A DNA stretch of 64,000 bases. Origin: Laetiporus sulphureus 93-53 (taxonomy: Eukaryota; Basidiomycota; Agaricomycetes; Polyporales; Laetiporaceae). Below, piece by piece: positions 11,561 to 23,270 of this stretch. Below the pieces are notes generated by a model. It ran no database searches and was not told where the DNA came from. It saw nothing but the letters and a program-made list of their open reading frames with translations. The translations under genes were made by a program, and so were the position numbers. Positions within the stretch are counted from its first letter, which is position 1, and every line of letters begins with the position of its first letter. The DNA is taken from NCBI RefSeq assembly GCF_001632365.1, contig NW_024468525.1, forward strand, positions 324,383-388,382, in the 5' to 3' direction.

Positions 11561-13182
11561 ATGAGCGCACCACAAGCATCATCATCGGGAGGCGTTGACC
11601 AGCGCAGGCAGGATGCTCTCAAGACATATCGCGAGGTACGTACGAGCATTTGCTTCAGTGACACATGCAGACTGACCGGTATTTCACCAGAAAATGCGTC
11701 AGCACGAGTCCAGCAGCCAGAGCCTGAAGAACCGTGAGTCTGCACTTGTGTTCCCTGCTGTTCGGTTGATTGATCTTAGACTCAGTCCGGTTTGCGCTAA
11801 GGGATTTGGAAAAGGACTATGCGAAGACAGAGGATGATATCAAGGCGGTACAATCTGTGGGGCAGATCATTGGAGAAGTAATGAAGCAGCTGGATGACGA
11901 GCGATGTGAGTATGGTTGGTCGATTCGACGACTGCAATACTTGACGGTTCATAGTCATTGTGAAGGCGTCGTCTGGACCTCGCTATGTCGTATCCTATCG
12001 CCCAACGTTGCCCGTGCAGAAGCTCAAGACAGGAACACGAGTTAGCCTCGATATGACAACACTCACAATCATGCGTATACTGCCAAGAGAAGTTGACCCA
12101 TTAGTCTATAAGATGAGCTTGGAGGATCCCGGAGGCGCAACCTTCGCAGGCATTGGCGGCTTGGGGGAGCAGGTCCGGGAGCTGCGAGAGGTACGAATGA
12201 CTGTCCTTGTGCAAAGTGGAGCTTACGCCGTATCCGCAGGTCATTGAACTTCCTTTAACGAATCCAGAGCTGTTCCAACGTGTAGGTATCAGTCCACCCA
12301 AGGGTGTCCTCTTGTACGGCCCACCTGGTACAGGAAAGACGCTCTTGGCACGTGCTGTTGCAGCGACGTTGCAGACAAATTTCCTGAAGGTCGTCTCCTC
12401 TGCAATTGTCGACAAGTACATTGGCGAGTCGGCGCGCGTTGTTCGCGAGATGTTTGGCTACGCGAGGGAGCACGAGCCTTGCGTTATTTTCATGGATGAA
12501 ATCGACGCGATTGGTGGGCGACGGTTCTCGGAGGGTACCAGTGCGGATCGAGAGATTCAACGGACACTTATGGAGGTAAGAGCTAATTTATATGTACCTT
12601 TCAGGTCTTTTGGCTTATGCTTCGAATTAGCTGCTGAACCAAATGGATGGCTTCGACTCTCTCGGGAAAACGAAGCTCATCATGGCCACAAATCGACCGG
12701 ACACGCTAGACCCCGCGCTTCTTCGGCCTGGTCGGCTAGACCGCAAAATCGAGATTCCGCTACCTAACGAGCAGGCTCGGCTAGAGATCCTCAAGATTCA
12801 TGCCGCGCCGGTGAATAAAGGCGGCGATATTGACTATGAGGCCATCGTCAAGGCAGGTCTCCTGACTTTTTTTGTGTGAGAAGCGTGCAAACGTAGCGAT
12901 GTCGTATTTAGCTTTCCGATGGATTCAACGGAGCCGACTTGAGGAACGTGGTTACAGAGTCCGGCATGTTCGCTATCCGGGATGACAGGCATGTATCAAT
13001 TGTCTCGTTAGCTATTTACGTCTCATACTATTTGTTGTAGGGAATATGTCACACAAGAGGACTTGACGAAGGCGGCGCGCAAGGTGGGCGAGGCCAAGAA
13101 GCACGAGAGTAAGTTCACAATTTTTTATCGATTTGCATCCTCTCATTCTCTCCCTTCAGACAAGTTAGAGTACACCGCTTGA
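11561..13182 (+). CDS. RPT4: 26S proteasome regulatory AAA-ATPase subunit Rpt4
   Basis: One of six ATPases of the 19S base that unfold substrates and open the 20S gate. The start is the ATG at 11561 ([20 protein letters not shown]). An N-terminal coiled coil ([18 protein letters not shown]) precedes the OB domain ([19 protein letters not shown]). Walker [10 protein letters not shown] is at about 12318, Walker [19 protein letters not shown] at about 12485, and the arginine-finger region [20 protein letters not shown] at about 12705. The final exon codes for NKLEYTA and the stop at 13180-13182. The phrases [16 protein letters not shown] and [18 protein letters not shown] identify Rpt4 (PSMC6) rather than its paralogues. 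As expected for Rpt4, the C-terminus lacks the HbYX gate-opening motif. About 395 residues; nothing abnormal. Confidence 0.97.
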
Positions 13183-13912
13183 GCATCGGCCTGGCTTTTC
13201 TCCATTACTGTAGTAAGACTCATGGACCTCGGATTTGACGTTTGCGTGTAATATTGCAGAGCCTTGGGAGGCTGCAAGAGACCAGTTCCCGTGCGGCCGA
13301 CGATGATGCCGAAGCAGAATCAACGGAGTTCCGTTTACTGACGGAAGAGTTCGTCAGCCTCATAGCAGCTATTGTGTGCGTTGTGATGACTACGCTGCAG
13401 CAGATTCAGTGGAAGGTGCTGTTCTATTTCTGTCCCATGAAAGTGCATTGAAGCATGTCAGCAAGCTAATGCCGGCGGGACCCCATGAGAATCAGAAAGG
13501 GGAGATTGCTATTTTTCACGCTGATGAGCGCTCGACCTTGTGCCCATGATCACGACGGCGGATTCTTATTTTGATCCAACACAGCCGGTCCTCCGAGAAG
13601 GTCGTTGACGGTCCCTTACCAGATGTTCATGCTCTATATTGAGGCCCATGTGAAGAATCGGGTCAATGCAGCGCTGAAGTGGTAGTAACGGGTGCCATCC
13701 TCTATTGTCAGTGAGCCGCGCTCGCTATTGTCAATACTCTTACATCGCAGCGGACAGGGCAGATGCTTCCGTGGTCGACAGATACAGGCCCGCCGTTGCC
13801 TAGCCTCCCGCGGCTGACTGTGACGCTGATCGATCGGTTTCAGCCACTGCGGGTATATAGGCCACAACGCAGTGAGTCCGCCTTACCCCGCCTTCGGTCG
13901 AATTCGCCTGCC
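13183..13912. other. Intergenic region between RPT4 and the carboxypeptidase gene
   Basis: About 730 bp. Short open frames at 13242-13451 and 13634-13867 have no recognisable protein character. It should hold the RPT4 3' end and the carboxypeptidase promoter. Confidence 0.55.
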
Positions 13913-16855
13913 ATGATTGGGCTGCCGGCGACGTTGCTTGCCCTCGTGGCGTCGACACTGGTTTCTCCGGCACGAGGCCAGATTTCCAGTAGCTGGCCGC
14001 AAGCATATCCGGGCATGCCAGAGGATAACTACAGCGCTGCTTGGCAGAGCTGTGAGTGTCATTCTGCTGCTGCGCGGAAACTGGTCTGATGCTGTCACGC
14101 TAGATTTCGAGGTCAAAGAGTCGCTGCCAAACGTGACGTGGAACCTCGGACGGAGCTTTGCAGGCAACATTGGTGTCCAGCGGGCTGGCCACCCTAATGA
14201 CACATTGTTCTTCTGGGGTTTTGAAAAAGAGAGCGGATCTCTGACAGCTACTGCTGGCGACCGAAGCGACGAACCCTGGGGTATATGGCTAAACGGCGGG
14301 TAGGTACCATAATACCTTATAAACAAGAAATCCCTCAATTATTTCTTATAGTCCTGGAGCAGCCAGTACTCTTGGGCTGCTTTACGAAGTATGTCTGCGC
14401 TCTTGCATAGATTGTGATGATTCTCAATATCGTCGGTTGCAGAATGGTCCTATCCACCTCTCTCCTAATTATTCGGTATATGAAAACGTGTATGGCTGGA
14501 ACAGGCTTGCGGATTACTTCTGGATCGACCAGCCTGTGTAAGCTGTCCTGCAGATGTTAGCATCGTATGTGGCTGATGTCAGCCGCTTGATGTAGAGGGA
14601 CAGGGTGGTCAACCGCTGATGATACTGGATTTGGTAAGGATTGATTGACACTTCTGAATGTGTTAGAGGGGTTTAGCCAACTAGACGTTCATCAGTTTAC
14701 GACGAAGACCAAGTGGGAACAGATTTCGTGAGTAATGCCATGCGGGCTGAATGTGCTCTAGCGACTCACGCTCTTTTCATTTCAGATGGGCTTCTTGGAG
14801 AATCTTGTCCAAGTCTTCCCCAGTCTCAAGACACGACCCTTATACCTTACCGGCGAGAGCTACGCTGGTATGTACATAGTGAGTCTTCCGTCTCCTACGG
14901 TGAAGCTATCGTTCCGATGGTCGAATCGAAAGCCCTACATCACGAAAGCATACTTTGGCCTCTCCGACCCTCCCGTGAACCTGGTGAAGATTGCCATTGG
15001 TGACGGGACAGTTGGATCGGCTGTGGTTTATGAATACTTGCCGACGGTAAGGGTGAAATCACTTTCTTTTCCGAGCCCAGCTCCTAACGCGACACGCACT
15101 AGACAACCACGATACAGACGTATCCTCAGCTGATCGGATACGATCCCGAAGTCTTTGAGTGGTTCAGGGAGCAGTACGTCCGTTGCCCCTGACAGCTCTC
15201 GGAATACTGACAACTGCTGCACCATTGTTACAGGGAGCACCTATGTGGGTACGACCTGAACTTCACGTATCCCCAAGACGGCCACTTTTCCGACCTGCAA
15301 TTGATCTATCCGACCGATCCTGGACGAGCCGCCGAAGTGTACTTGAACATGAAGAGTCGCAAATCCATCACGTCGAAGAGAGAGCTCATGATAGAAGGTC
15401 GGAGGCGCTATGGGAAGTCCAGCATACTGGCCAGGGATCGAGCGAACAATGTACGAAGAGAGATCGCCAAGCGTGACTTGATCGGCAGAGCAAACGGCAC
15501 TATTGATCCGTGGTATGGGTGCTTCTTGTATGATGCGATGATCGAGTATGCCCTCAACTTCACTTACCCCTGGAGTGCGTGACTGTGGTTTGTGCAAGGT
15601 TGGAAAGCTGAGCATCCCGAACAGATTACTATGGTGGCTTCGAAGACGGGAGCATTGTCGGTTTCGATGTATGTCCCTGGGCAATTCTCTTGGGAGGCTA
15701 TCATTCTGATGCATCGCACGTTGCAGGTATATGACGTACCAGACGCTTTGAACCCTGAGATTCCTCTGGACGGAAGCTATTTTTACAATGGTCCGTCTGG
15801 TATTCTTCGTGGAAACCAGGTCTCCGCTTGATGTCGTTGTGCAGATCCCCAGACAGTAGCAGCTTTGCACGCTCCCACTAGCAAGCAATGGGTCGGCGAG
15901 ATGGAGTACCCATTCCTAGGTGCGTCTAACTGTGATGTTATCATGAGTGAGGTAATCAACGATGGACGATAGGCGGCGAGGATTATGAGGATCCTAGTGA
16001 GTCGCTGCTGATATCAATGAGTGTCAAGTCGCCTTGATAACGCTTGTTCACAGGTGTCGAGTGAGTTTGTGCCCAGAATACGTGGATACCGCGATTGACA
16101 ATCAGCATGATCAGACCGATGGCATTCTTGACTGAGTTGGCAACGAACGCATCAGAGCGCGGAGTCTCCGTCGTCCTTTACTCTGGAAACGATGACTCGC
16201 TCATCGCGCACCGGAGTACTCAAGGTCCGCCCCTCACTCGTGTTTGTTATGATGTGGCAGCTGACGTGCCGGAATGCAGTGGTCATCCAGGTTTGTCCGA
16301 TAAGTCATCCTTGCCTTGCGACCGATACTGACGGCACCGCTTCTCAGAATACGACTTTCGGCGGTATCCAGGGCTTCACAGTACCACCAGGTACCCCTTG
16401 GTATGGAGATGATGGGAGCTTCGCAGGCATCGTCCACCAAGAACGAAATTGGACCTATTTGCTTTTCAAAGGAGCAGGGCATCTAGTTTCCGAAGACCAG
16501 CCAGCGAACGTAAGCAGGTCCTCTCCCTGCCTTCTCAATTGGGCTCATCCCTGCTCAGGCATACGTGTTCCTCCGTGAATTCATCCTGGGCGACAACCAA
16601 ACCGGCTTTGTCGAAACGACCAGGGGACATAGCGAAGTAGTTGGAGGACAAGTCTCCTTGCTTGCCGCCGCCGTCCTGCCCGGCCAACCCGGGATCTACA
16701 TCGGCTCAGGTGCGACACAGTCGACATATACGTTCCCGACGGCTACCATTGCAGCATGGGAGGACTACATCGTGACCGCGACCGCAACTGGTGATGTTGC
16801 GAAGGCAAGATCGGCATCCGGGGCGAGGCCAACTGCTAGGATGAAATTTCCATGA
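13913..16855 (+). CDS. Secreted serine carboxypeptidase (peptidase family S10)
   Basis: It removes C-terminal residues from peptides and is probably secreted or vacuolar. The start is the ATG at 13913. The first 23 residues (MIGLPATLLALVASTLVSPARG) form a signal peptide. Family blocks seen: GIWLNGGPGAASTLGLLYE (oxyanion-hole region, about 14280-14390), ADYFWIDQPVGTGWS (about 14510-14610), and LTGESYAGMYI carrying the nucleophile Ser (about 14845). The Asp block is YSGNDDSLIAH (about 16180) and the His block is GAGHLVSEDQPAN (about 16475). All three catalytic residues are therefore present. Several N-x-S/T sequons suggest glycosylation. A Ser/Thr/Ala-rich tail (residues after about 16650) could be a linker or GPI-like region. 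The gene has more than ten introns, some only roughly placed. Confidence 0.94.
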
Positions 16856-17157
16856 TTCTCGTGACACTTGATAATTTATATTTTTGCGGACACCTGCGAT
16901 GTTGTTGTGACTGGGTTCGATTACGATACTTCTAGTGACTTGCAGCTGGAACTGCGTATCCAAGCACTCGTGCCGTGTTGGTAACAGCACGTCATCCGTA
17001 GTGTGCGTTTGTCTCACGACCGAGTCAGGGGGCCAATCTTGCCATGAGGTGTATGCAGCATTTGATTGGAGCTTCGGCCCGTTAGAGCGTACGCTAGAAA
17101 GCAGCCTATAAGTCGCCATCCGCAGCAGGACGGAACAGCAACCCACCGTGATCCACC

Positions 17158-17667
17158 ATGCCCGCGCTGAAGTTGATCACCGTCAATACTGCCCCGGAGC
17201 GCGCGAGGCGCCTCATTGGGCGCATAGTAGAGGACGTGAAGGACAGGTATACGATCGTACATCTGGACAATGTGGAAAGTGAGCTTGAAGGCGTCATTTT
17301 GCTGAGACTGTTGTTGATGCGTTGATCAGGGATTGAGGACGTGAAAGCTGCACTGGAGAGGGAGAAGCCCGATCTGTTGGTAAGTCTGCACGTAGTCCTG
17401 CAATGCACCCGATTGACAGTTGCGCAGTTCACAGCGTCCATGTGGACACCCGAACAAGCTCAGGTGCGTGCGGTCGCTGCGCATTTCTGCCCTAGGGTTG
17501 ATTTCTTGAAACGACAGGAAATCGTTGCCATCGCGAAGGAAACTGTGCCAGGCATCAAGACGTTTAGCCTTCCGTATGGGTTCCAGGTTGAGAAAGGACC
17601 AGACGCAGTGGTAGAGTTCATAAAGGAGAAATTGCCCAGCATAATAGAACCTGCTGAGGAAGTATGA
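17158..17667 (+). CDS. Small conserved-looking protein of unknown function
   Basis: I do not recognise the family. The start is the ATG at 17158 (MPALKLITVNTAPERARRLI). Introns fall at 17279-17329 and about 17380-17428, and a 54-nt one at 17464-17517 that has no stop and is a multiple of three. The spliced product is about 118 residues; retaining the last intron would give 136. The protein is mixed alpha/beta with charged helices (IVEDVKDRYTIVHLDNVE, EIVAIAKETVPGIKTFSLPY, AVVEFIKEKLPSII). It has no signal peptide, membrane segment or metal motif, so it is likely soluble and cytosolic. Clean splice sites with preserved reading frame on both sides support a real gene. Confidence 0.7.
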
Positions 17668-18000
17668 CCGTAGCATACCGTGACGGCTGTCTGCCGTGCA
17701 ATGGTCCATGTATTCGCGCAGCATTGTGTCGACTGTATATGGCAGTGATAATGTTCGAGCATCAATGATATCAATCACGTATGCGTATGCGTGGCCCGAC
17801 GAGACAGCTAAACGTGAACCTTGGCCAGAGGCACTCACGCCACAACCGCGCGGTTCCGGTCACAGTCACATCTTGAGCAATACCTTCAGCCACCGCCGCG
17901 TAGGCCGTGCATGTGTCCCGACCTCCAGAACACGTACGAGAGCCACTTGAATAGGCCGCACTCGATGGTTTGATAGGTATTAGTCTCCTAGGGTTGCGCA
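17668..18000. other. Intergenic region upstream of PSO2
   Basis: About 330 bp with no open frame of note; presumably the 3' end of the small upstream gene and the PSO2 promoter. Confidence 0.6.
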
Positions 18001-20827
18001 ATGGCAAAGAAACGAAAACCGGGTGTCACACTGCGCGCTGGGGCATCCTACACTTTGGATGATTTCTTCGGCTCAAAACCCAGTTCTTCACGTGCACAGA
18101 AGAAACAGAAGTTTCAAGGACATGTGTCGCGAGCTAAAGATGAGGATGCGGTGCCAATGCGCCAGGTAGTAAGGCCAGAAGAGATCATAGTGGTAGATTC
18201 GGACGACGAGGTCGCTGAAATAGCTCGCACCGCGTATAATACGTCTGCTTCCGGCAAAGGCGCTGCGAAACGCAACCTTCATCACCGTCGCGGAGAGGAG
18301 TTGATCACCTGCCATGCGGTCAAGTTGGAAGAGACTGTTCCTCGGCTACCTTCCCCTAGGTATCGCGCAGGGGAGGCAGCATCCTCCTTCGGACAACCAT
18401 CTACCTTGCTACTTCCTGACAGCGCGCATTCTGGTATCGTCGACTCGAATGACTCTCTATTCGGTACCCCAGCGTTGTTGCTCCCATCAAGCTCGACAAC
18501 GAACTCTGCAGAGCGGACGGACTGTTCTTCTGACTGCAGCTCCCGAGCAGGATCTATGGACGCCCCTATTGCGTCGCCTCCTGGCATTGACCCTGAAATC
18601 GATGGCGAATTTATCTCTTTGAACTCGGACGTTGAATGGGCCACTGGTGACGATGAAATGGTTCCCGGACATCCAGAAGTTGCAGCTGAGCTTGAAGAGG
18701 AAGAAGCAATCGACATAGATTTGACCATGGGGGATGAGGAGAGAGCTCGAACCGGAACATCTGACGAACGCGTCGAAATTTGTCCTCTTTGTGACTGCAA
18801 GCTTGAAGGCCTAAGTGAACGAGTGGGTCAGAGCAGCGAAGCGTTTTAATATGCGCTGACAGCCGCTTAAACAGGAGATTCATGAACACGTCAATGATTG
18901 CATAGACTCTATGGCGGACTCTTCTCTCAACAATTCAGGCTCTAAATACTTTCCTTCCGTACCTTCGAGATCTTCACAGCCACAATGGTCCTCAGAGGTT
19001 TCATGGCCTTCTGCTAGCACTTCTCACGTCAACGTCAAGGAAGAAGAAATTTCAACATCTCTCCGCTCTACAGGGGCATTCTCTATGCTCATGTCCTCAT
19101 ATAAAGAGAACGAAGCATGGAAAGAAGCTTCTGCCGCAGACGATCGTAATTTCCGCCCGACGAAAGGAAATGGCGGACGGCGCAAGGCTCCATTTTACAA
19201 GATCATGCAGGGCATGCCCATCGCAGTGGACGCCTTCCGCTACGGTACCATTCCTGGTGTCACAGCGTATTTTCTAACGTGCGTGCGTGCTGACGTGGCG
19301 GTCTGCTTGCACTGACCTCGTTCGATATTTAGACATGCTCATTCTGACCATTACACTAACCTATCGTCTAACTGGAAAGCCGGGCCAATATATTGCTCTG
19401 AGGGCACGGCGAACCTGATTGTGCATATGCTGGCCGTGGATCGCAAATGGGTGCACCCGCTGCCGATGGACGTTCCCACGGTCATCCCTAACACTGGCGG
19501 TGTCAGTGTTGCCCTTATTGAAGCTAATCACTGTGAGCACAGAGTCCTGTGCTCTTAGGCACTCACGATCTTACGTACGTTGGCTACTTCACAGGCCCTG
19601 GGTCATGTCTATTCCTTTTTGAAGGACGACAGACGGTCAATGCAGGGGACAGCGTCTATAAGTCGCCCTTCGTCGGCTCATCCAGAATTTTTCGGTATCT
19701 GCATTGTGGTGATTTCCGCGCGTCTCCCCAGCATGTTATGCACCCAGCAGTAAAGGGTAAGCGAATCGACCATGTCTATCTCGACACGACCTATCTTGAC
19801 CCGAAGGTGCGCGTCATGCTTCGTCGTCTGAGAGATGTAGTACTGACTCTCGAGAGTAGTACTGTTTTCCGCCACAGCCACAAGTAATCTCTGCATGTGC
19901 AGAGCTTGCGAAGAGAATTGTGTACGGCGAATCGTTGCACGATGCAGACGATGTTGCCAAGACCAAGCGGAATCAGACAATGGACAGTTGGCTGATTGCA
20001 CCAGAGAAGCAGGGTGAGCAGGAGAGCAAGCCGGGCAAAGTGCTCGTCGTTGTTGGGTAAGTTTGCGGTGATATTTCATATTGAAATAACACAGCTGAAT
20101 ATACGAGGCACGCAGGACATACTCTATCGGAAAGGAGCGTATCGTAAAAGGTACCCCCTCGTATCATATTGAAGTCTAGCTGGGTCTCACGGAGGTAATT
20201 TGTAGCCATCGCTCGCACTCTGCAGACGAAGGTCTACTGCGATTCGCGCAAGGCGGCAATCTTGCGCTGCCAGTCGGATCCAGAATTGCACGAACTGCTC
20301 ACGAAGGATCCGTTGGAAGGTGGCGTACACCTAGTGCCCTTGGGCGTAATCGCTTCGGACAGGCTTAAGGAGTACGTTGGGCGGTTTAAAGGACACTATA
20401 GCAGGGCAGTAGGCTTTAGGCCGACCGGATGGACGTGGGTATCATTTATTAACCGATGATGTTCAAAGCTTATGACCCGAACTTCTTTAGATACTCCGCC
20501 CCCGCTGGGACAGATTTGATGCCGGCTGTATCGACCATAATTTCCCGCTCGCAGAGCCGCGCATTCACCCATGCGCAGCTCAATCCCACGAAGAACTCCT
20601 CGGCTGCGTTGCAGGTGTATGGAGTCCCTTACTCGGAACACAGCTCATTCTTCGAGCTGACCTGTTTCGCGTTGTCGCTGGATTGGGCGAAGATGATTGC
20701 GACGGTCAACGTAGGAAGCGAGAACTCCCGGCGGAAAATGGACAAGTGGATTGGGCGATGGGAGACGGAGCGAAAGAAACGTTCGAAAGGTGAAGTGGTG
20801 GGATGCAGGGCGGAGGACTATTGGTAG
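18001..20827 (+). CDS. PSO2: DNA interstrand cross-link repair nuclease (SNM1/PSO2, metallo-beta-lactamase/beta-CASP)
   Basis: A nuclear 5'-exonuclease that processes interstrand cross-links. The start is the ATG at 18001 (MAKKRKPGVTLRAG, basic). A long acidic, serine-rich disordered region follows. A UBZ4-type C2HC zinc finger is split by an intron (CPLCDCKLEGLSE ... EIHEHVNDCID, about 18780-18905). The metallo-beta-lactamase core shows the HxHxDH metal motif as HAHSDHYTNLSSNW (about 19330-19370), then ALIEANHCPGSCLFLFEG and YLHCGDFRASPQHVMHP with its metal His and Asp. The beta-CASP part has KVLVVVGTYSIGKERIVKAI (about 20045-20200) and the C-terminal VYGVPYSEHSSFFEL (about 20615). The stop is at 20827. 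All catalytic motifs are present. Confidence 0.95.
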
Positions 20828-21003
20828 CTATTTTCATTTGTCACATACTCTACACGGTGTGAGGAAGACGCGTTGTGCCGAGCTCACACAGTGTTTACGA
20901 CCTCGAAAGTACGTGGCGCTGCTAAAAATCTGCTTTACAAAGCAATACAATACATGAGCAGCTTGCGCTTTGAGTACCATATTCCAATTGTTCTGGTCGG
21001 TCT
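20828..21003. other. Short spacer between PSO2 and the NRPS-like pseudogene
   Basis: These 176 bp separate the convergent PSO2 stop from the end of the adenylation pseudogene. The space is far too short for the carrier and reductase domains that normally follow such an adenylation domain, so those domains are gone rather than hidden in introns. Confidence 0.6.
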
Positions 21004-23270
21004 TCACTTGCAGTTCAGCATTTGGCATTCACCTTGCTGGAATTGACATTTGCGTATCTGCAAAGTCTTCATGAGACTAAGGCCCATGAGAAAATTTGAT
21101 AGAAGAACATACAATGCATCAATATCTTCTGCGTATAAAGCAAGCGCCAGCTTCCTTTGAACTGTCCCCTTCGCCGCGCGAGGTAGTGGACGCTCTGCAT
21201 CTGCTACTATAATCAACTCCCTGTAAATGCGACCGAACACGGGCGCCTGCTCGTTGGCTTCTTCGATTTGACGCCTGTGTGGTACAACGCGCGCGATCAG
21301 TACCACACATTGGCAATTGTGAAATCTGCGCACCATACACGGTCAATGAACTTGTTCGCGGCTTCTTGGTCGCCGCGTTTCATGGCATGTGAAGGGGCTG
21401 GCTCAATGAGTACACCTGGCCATATGTAGCCTGTGCGACCGAACATGACTGCGCCATCGATGAGCGGATGTCCGCCCAGGTGGCTTTCCTGTGGAATGGG
21501 CACGAAGTTCCATCCTGCATGGAGGCGGCGATTAGCGACGTATAAGCGCGCTACAACATTGGAGAACGAGATGCACCCGAGCGTTATATGATCACGTCGT
21601 CCGTCCGTCCGACACTGACGGAGATTATGAGGAGGGTCATAACCGGTAATTCGAAGTGGATACTACGCACATCCGCCACAGGTTAGGCTTCGTCGGATGT
21701 GGTATCCAGAGGTCCGATGTTGCATATCCCTTCTCCCCATTTGGGAGATTTTCGACGCTCGGTTGGTGGGTTGGGTTGCTCTGGATGATTGTCCACGATA
21801 GGCATTCAACCAGCCAGGCTTAAGGAGAACCTCTGATGCGCTCACCATGAGAAACAGTTCGTACATGCCGCTGCCTTGAGGAACCCAGCGGATCTTGCAT
21901 CTTTCCGGAAAATGAATCCAGTTCCAGTCTGAGCGAGACTTCAAGAGGGCCTTGTTCTCGCCTTCCGGGAGACGACCGGCTTCGAGAAGGTCCTCGTCTG
22001 TGTCGAACATGTCTGTGATTGGCCGAAACTCAGTTGCAGCATACAATGAGGACAGCCGCACGCCAGCAGTGGTGAGTTTTGCACCATTGGCAGGTGACAT
22101 GGGGGCACCCGCGAACATCTGAAATGTCAGTATTAGTGTTTAGACAAGCCGAAGAAGTGATAGCAAATGTACCACGACTTGCAGTGATGCAAGGTACTTG
22201 ATATTCTCCTCCCCGTGGGCCCACAACTACGTAGACATGTAGTTCAGCATGGCTAACCGCGCGAAACAAGGTCAAAAATCACCTCTAAAACCCAAGGAGT
22301 TGTCGGAATGGCATTTGCATTTGTACGACGTGCAGCATCAAGGATATTGTCGGGGTTCGCTGCCACCGGCGGCAATCCTAGATGTCCTTGTGGGACGAAC
22401 AGACTTGACGGCTGTCCCGAGACCAGCGGTGCATACAGTTGCACACACATGCCCATTGTACCGAAGCCGCACGGCGCCATCGCCGCCCAACGTATGCCGC
22501 GATCGCGTGCCTTCAAAAAGACCGGCGTGCTGCACCAGTGCAGTATATTGCTACCGCTCTGCGGGATAGGTTTTGGAAGTCCGGGGGACCCGGAGGAGTG
22601 CAAATGCAACACGACGTCAGTGACCGCAGGGGAGACGGAGGGTACAGGGTGTGGGGAGGGCTTCGCGGCTGCTGACGCATCGGAAGCTGAGGCGAACCGG
22701 GGGAAAATCTGACCCAGAGACGGAGGAAGGTCGGCCTGGAGTTCGTAGCCAGGCAGCAGTGCAGCACTGATGCCATCGATGAGGGGCTAAAGGTCCTCCT
22801 GCTATATCACCCTGTGGCAATCCACGCATTGGAGCATGCTCGAGATCGCGATTGCGGTGAGGTTCGTATACATGGGAAACGGCACCAGGCCTGCACGGAC
22901 GGCGCCCGTCGTAATTGCGTGGTACAGAAGAATGTCGCAGTGGAGAAGCATGCCGACGATTGCGCGCTCGGGGCCTGCGTGCTCGGGGCGTATATGATGC
23001 GCAACGCGGTGCGTCGCGTCCGCGAACTCTGAGAAGGAGATGCCGATGTAGTCGGGTGAGGCAGGATCCTCATTCGGATAGACGAAGTACAGGGATGGAA
23101 GGGTTGTGGATGACGTGGAAGTCGAGGAAACCTGGGAGAGCCGCAACGCTCCCGTCAAGCGGAGGACAAAGCGGGATGTCCGCGCTCTTCAAATTAGCGG
23201 TCGCCTCCTTACCGCAGACGGTGGCAGGCGTCCAGGCAAATTTCGAGAGCAGGCTACGAAGGTACTCCAT
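21004..23270 (-). pseudogene. Decayed NRPS-like adenylation-domain gene (adenylate-forming reductase family)
   Basis: Intact relatives in basidiomycetes are A-T-R enzymes: adenylation, carrier and reductase domains that activate and reduce carboxylic acids. Here only the A domain is recognisable: PLDGSVAALPGFLDFHVIHN (about 23110-23170), FVYPNEDPASPDYIGISFSEF, LHLHSSGSPGLPKPIPQSG (P-loop-like A3 motif, about 22600), MFAGAPMSPANGAKL and LYAATEF (about 22040-22118), GYATSDLWIPHPTKPNLWR (about 21680-21730), VPIPQESHLGGHPL, and RPLPRAAKGTVQRK (about 21180). Introns remain recognisable. Lesions: a frameshift without room for an intron at about 23080-23100, in-frame TAG codons at 22802-22804 and 22787-22789, and an in-frame TAA at 21584-21586 where the family has an aliphatic residue. 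The T and R domains are missing. The upstream boundary is uncertain. Confidence 0.85.

Noticed and set aside
21004..23270. Active biosynthetic gene cluster around the NRPS-like gene
   Set aside because: The gene has multiple lesions and no tailoring enzymes, transporters or regulators are next to it; neighbours are PSO2 and RPS4.
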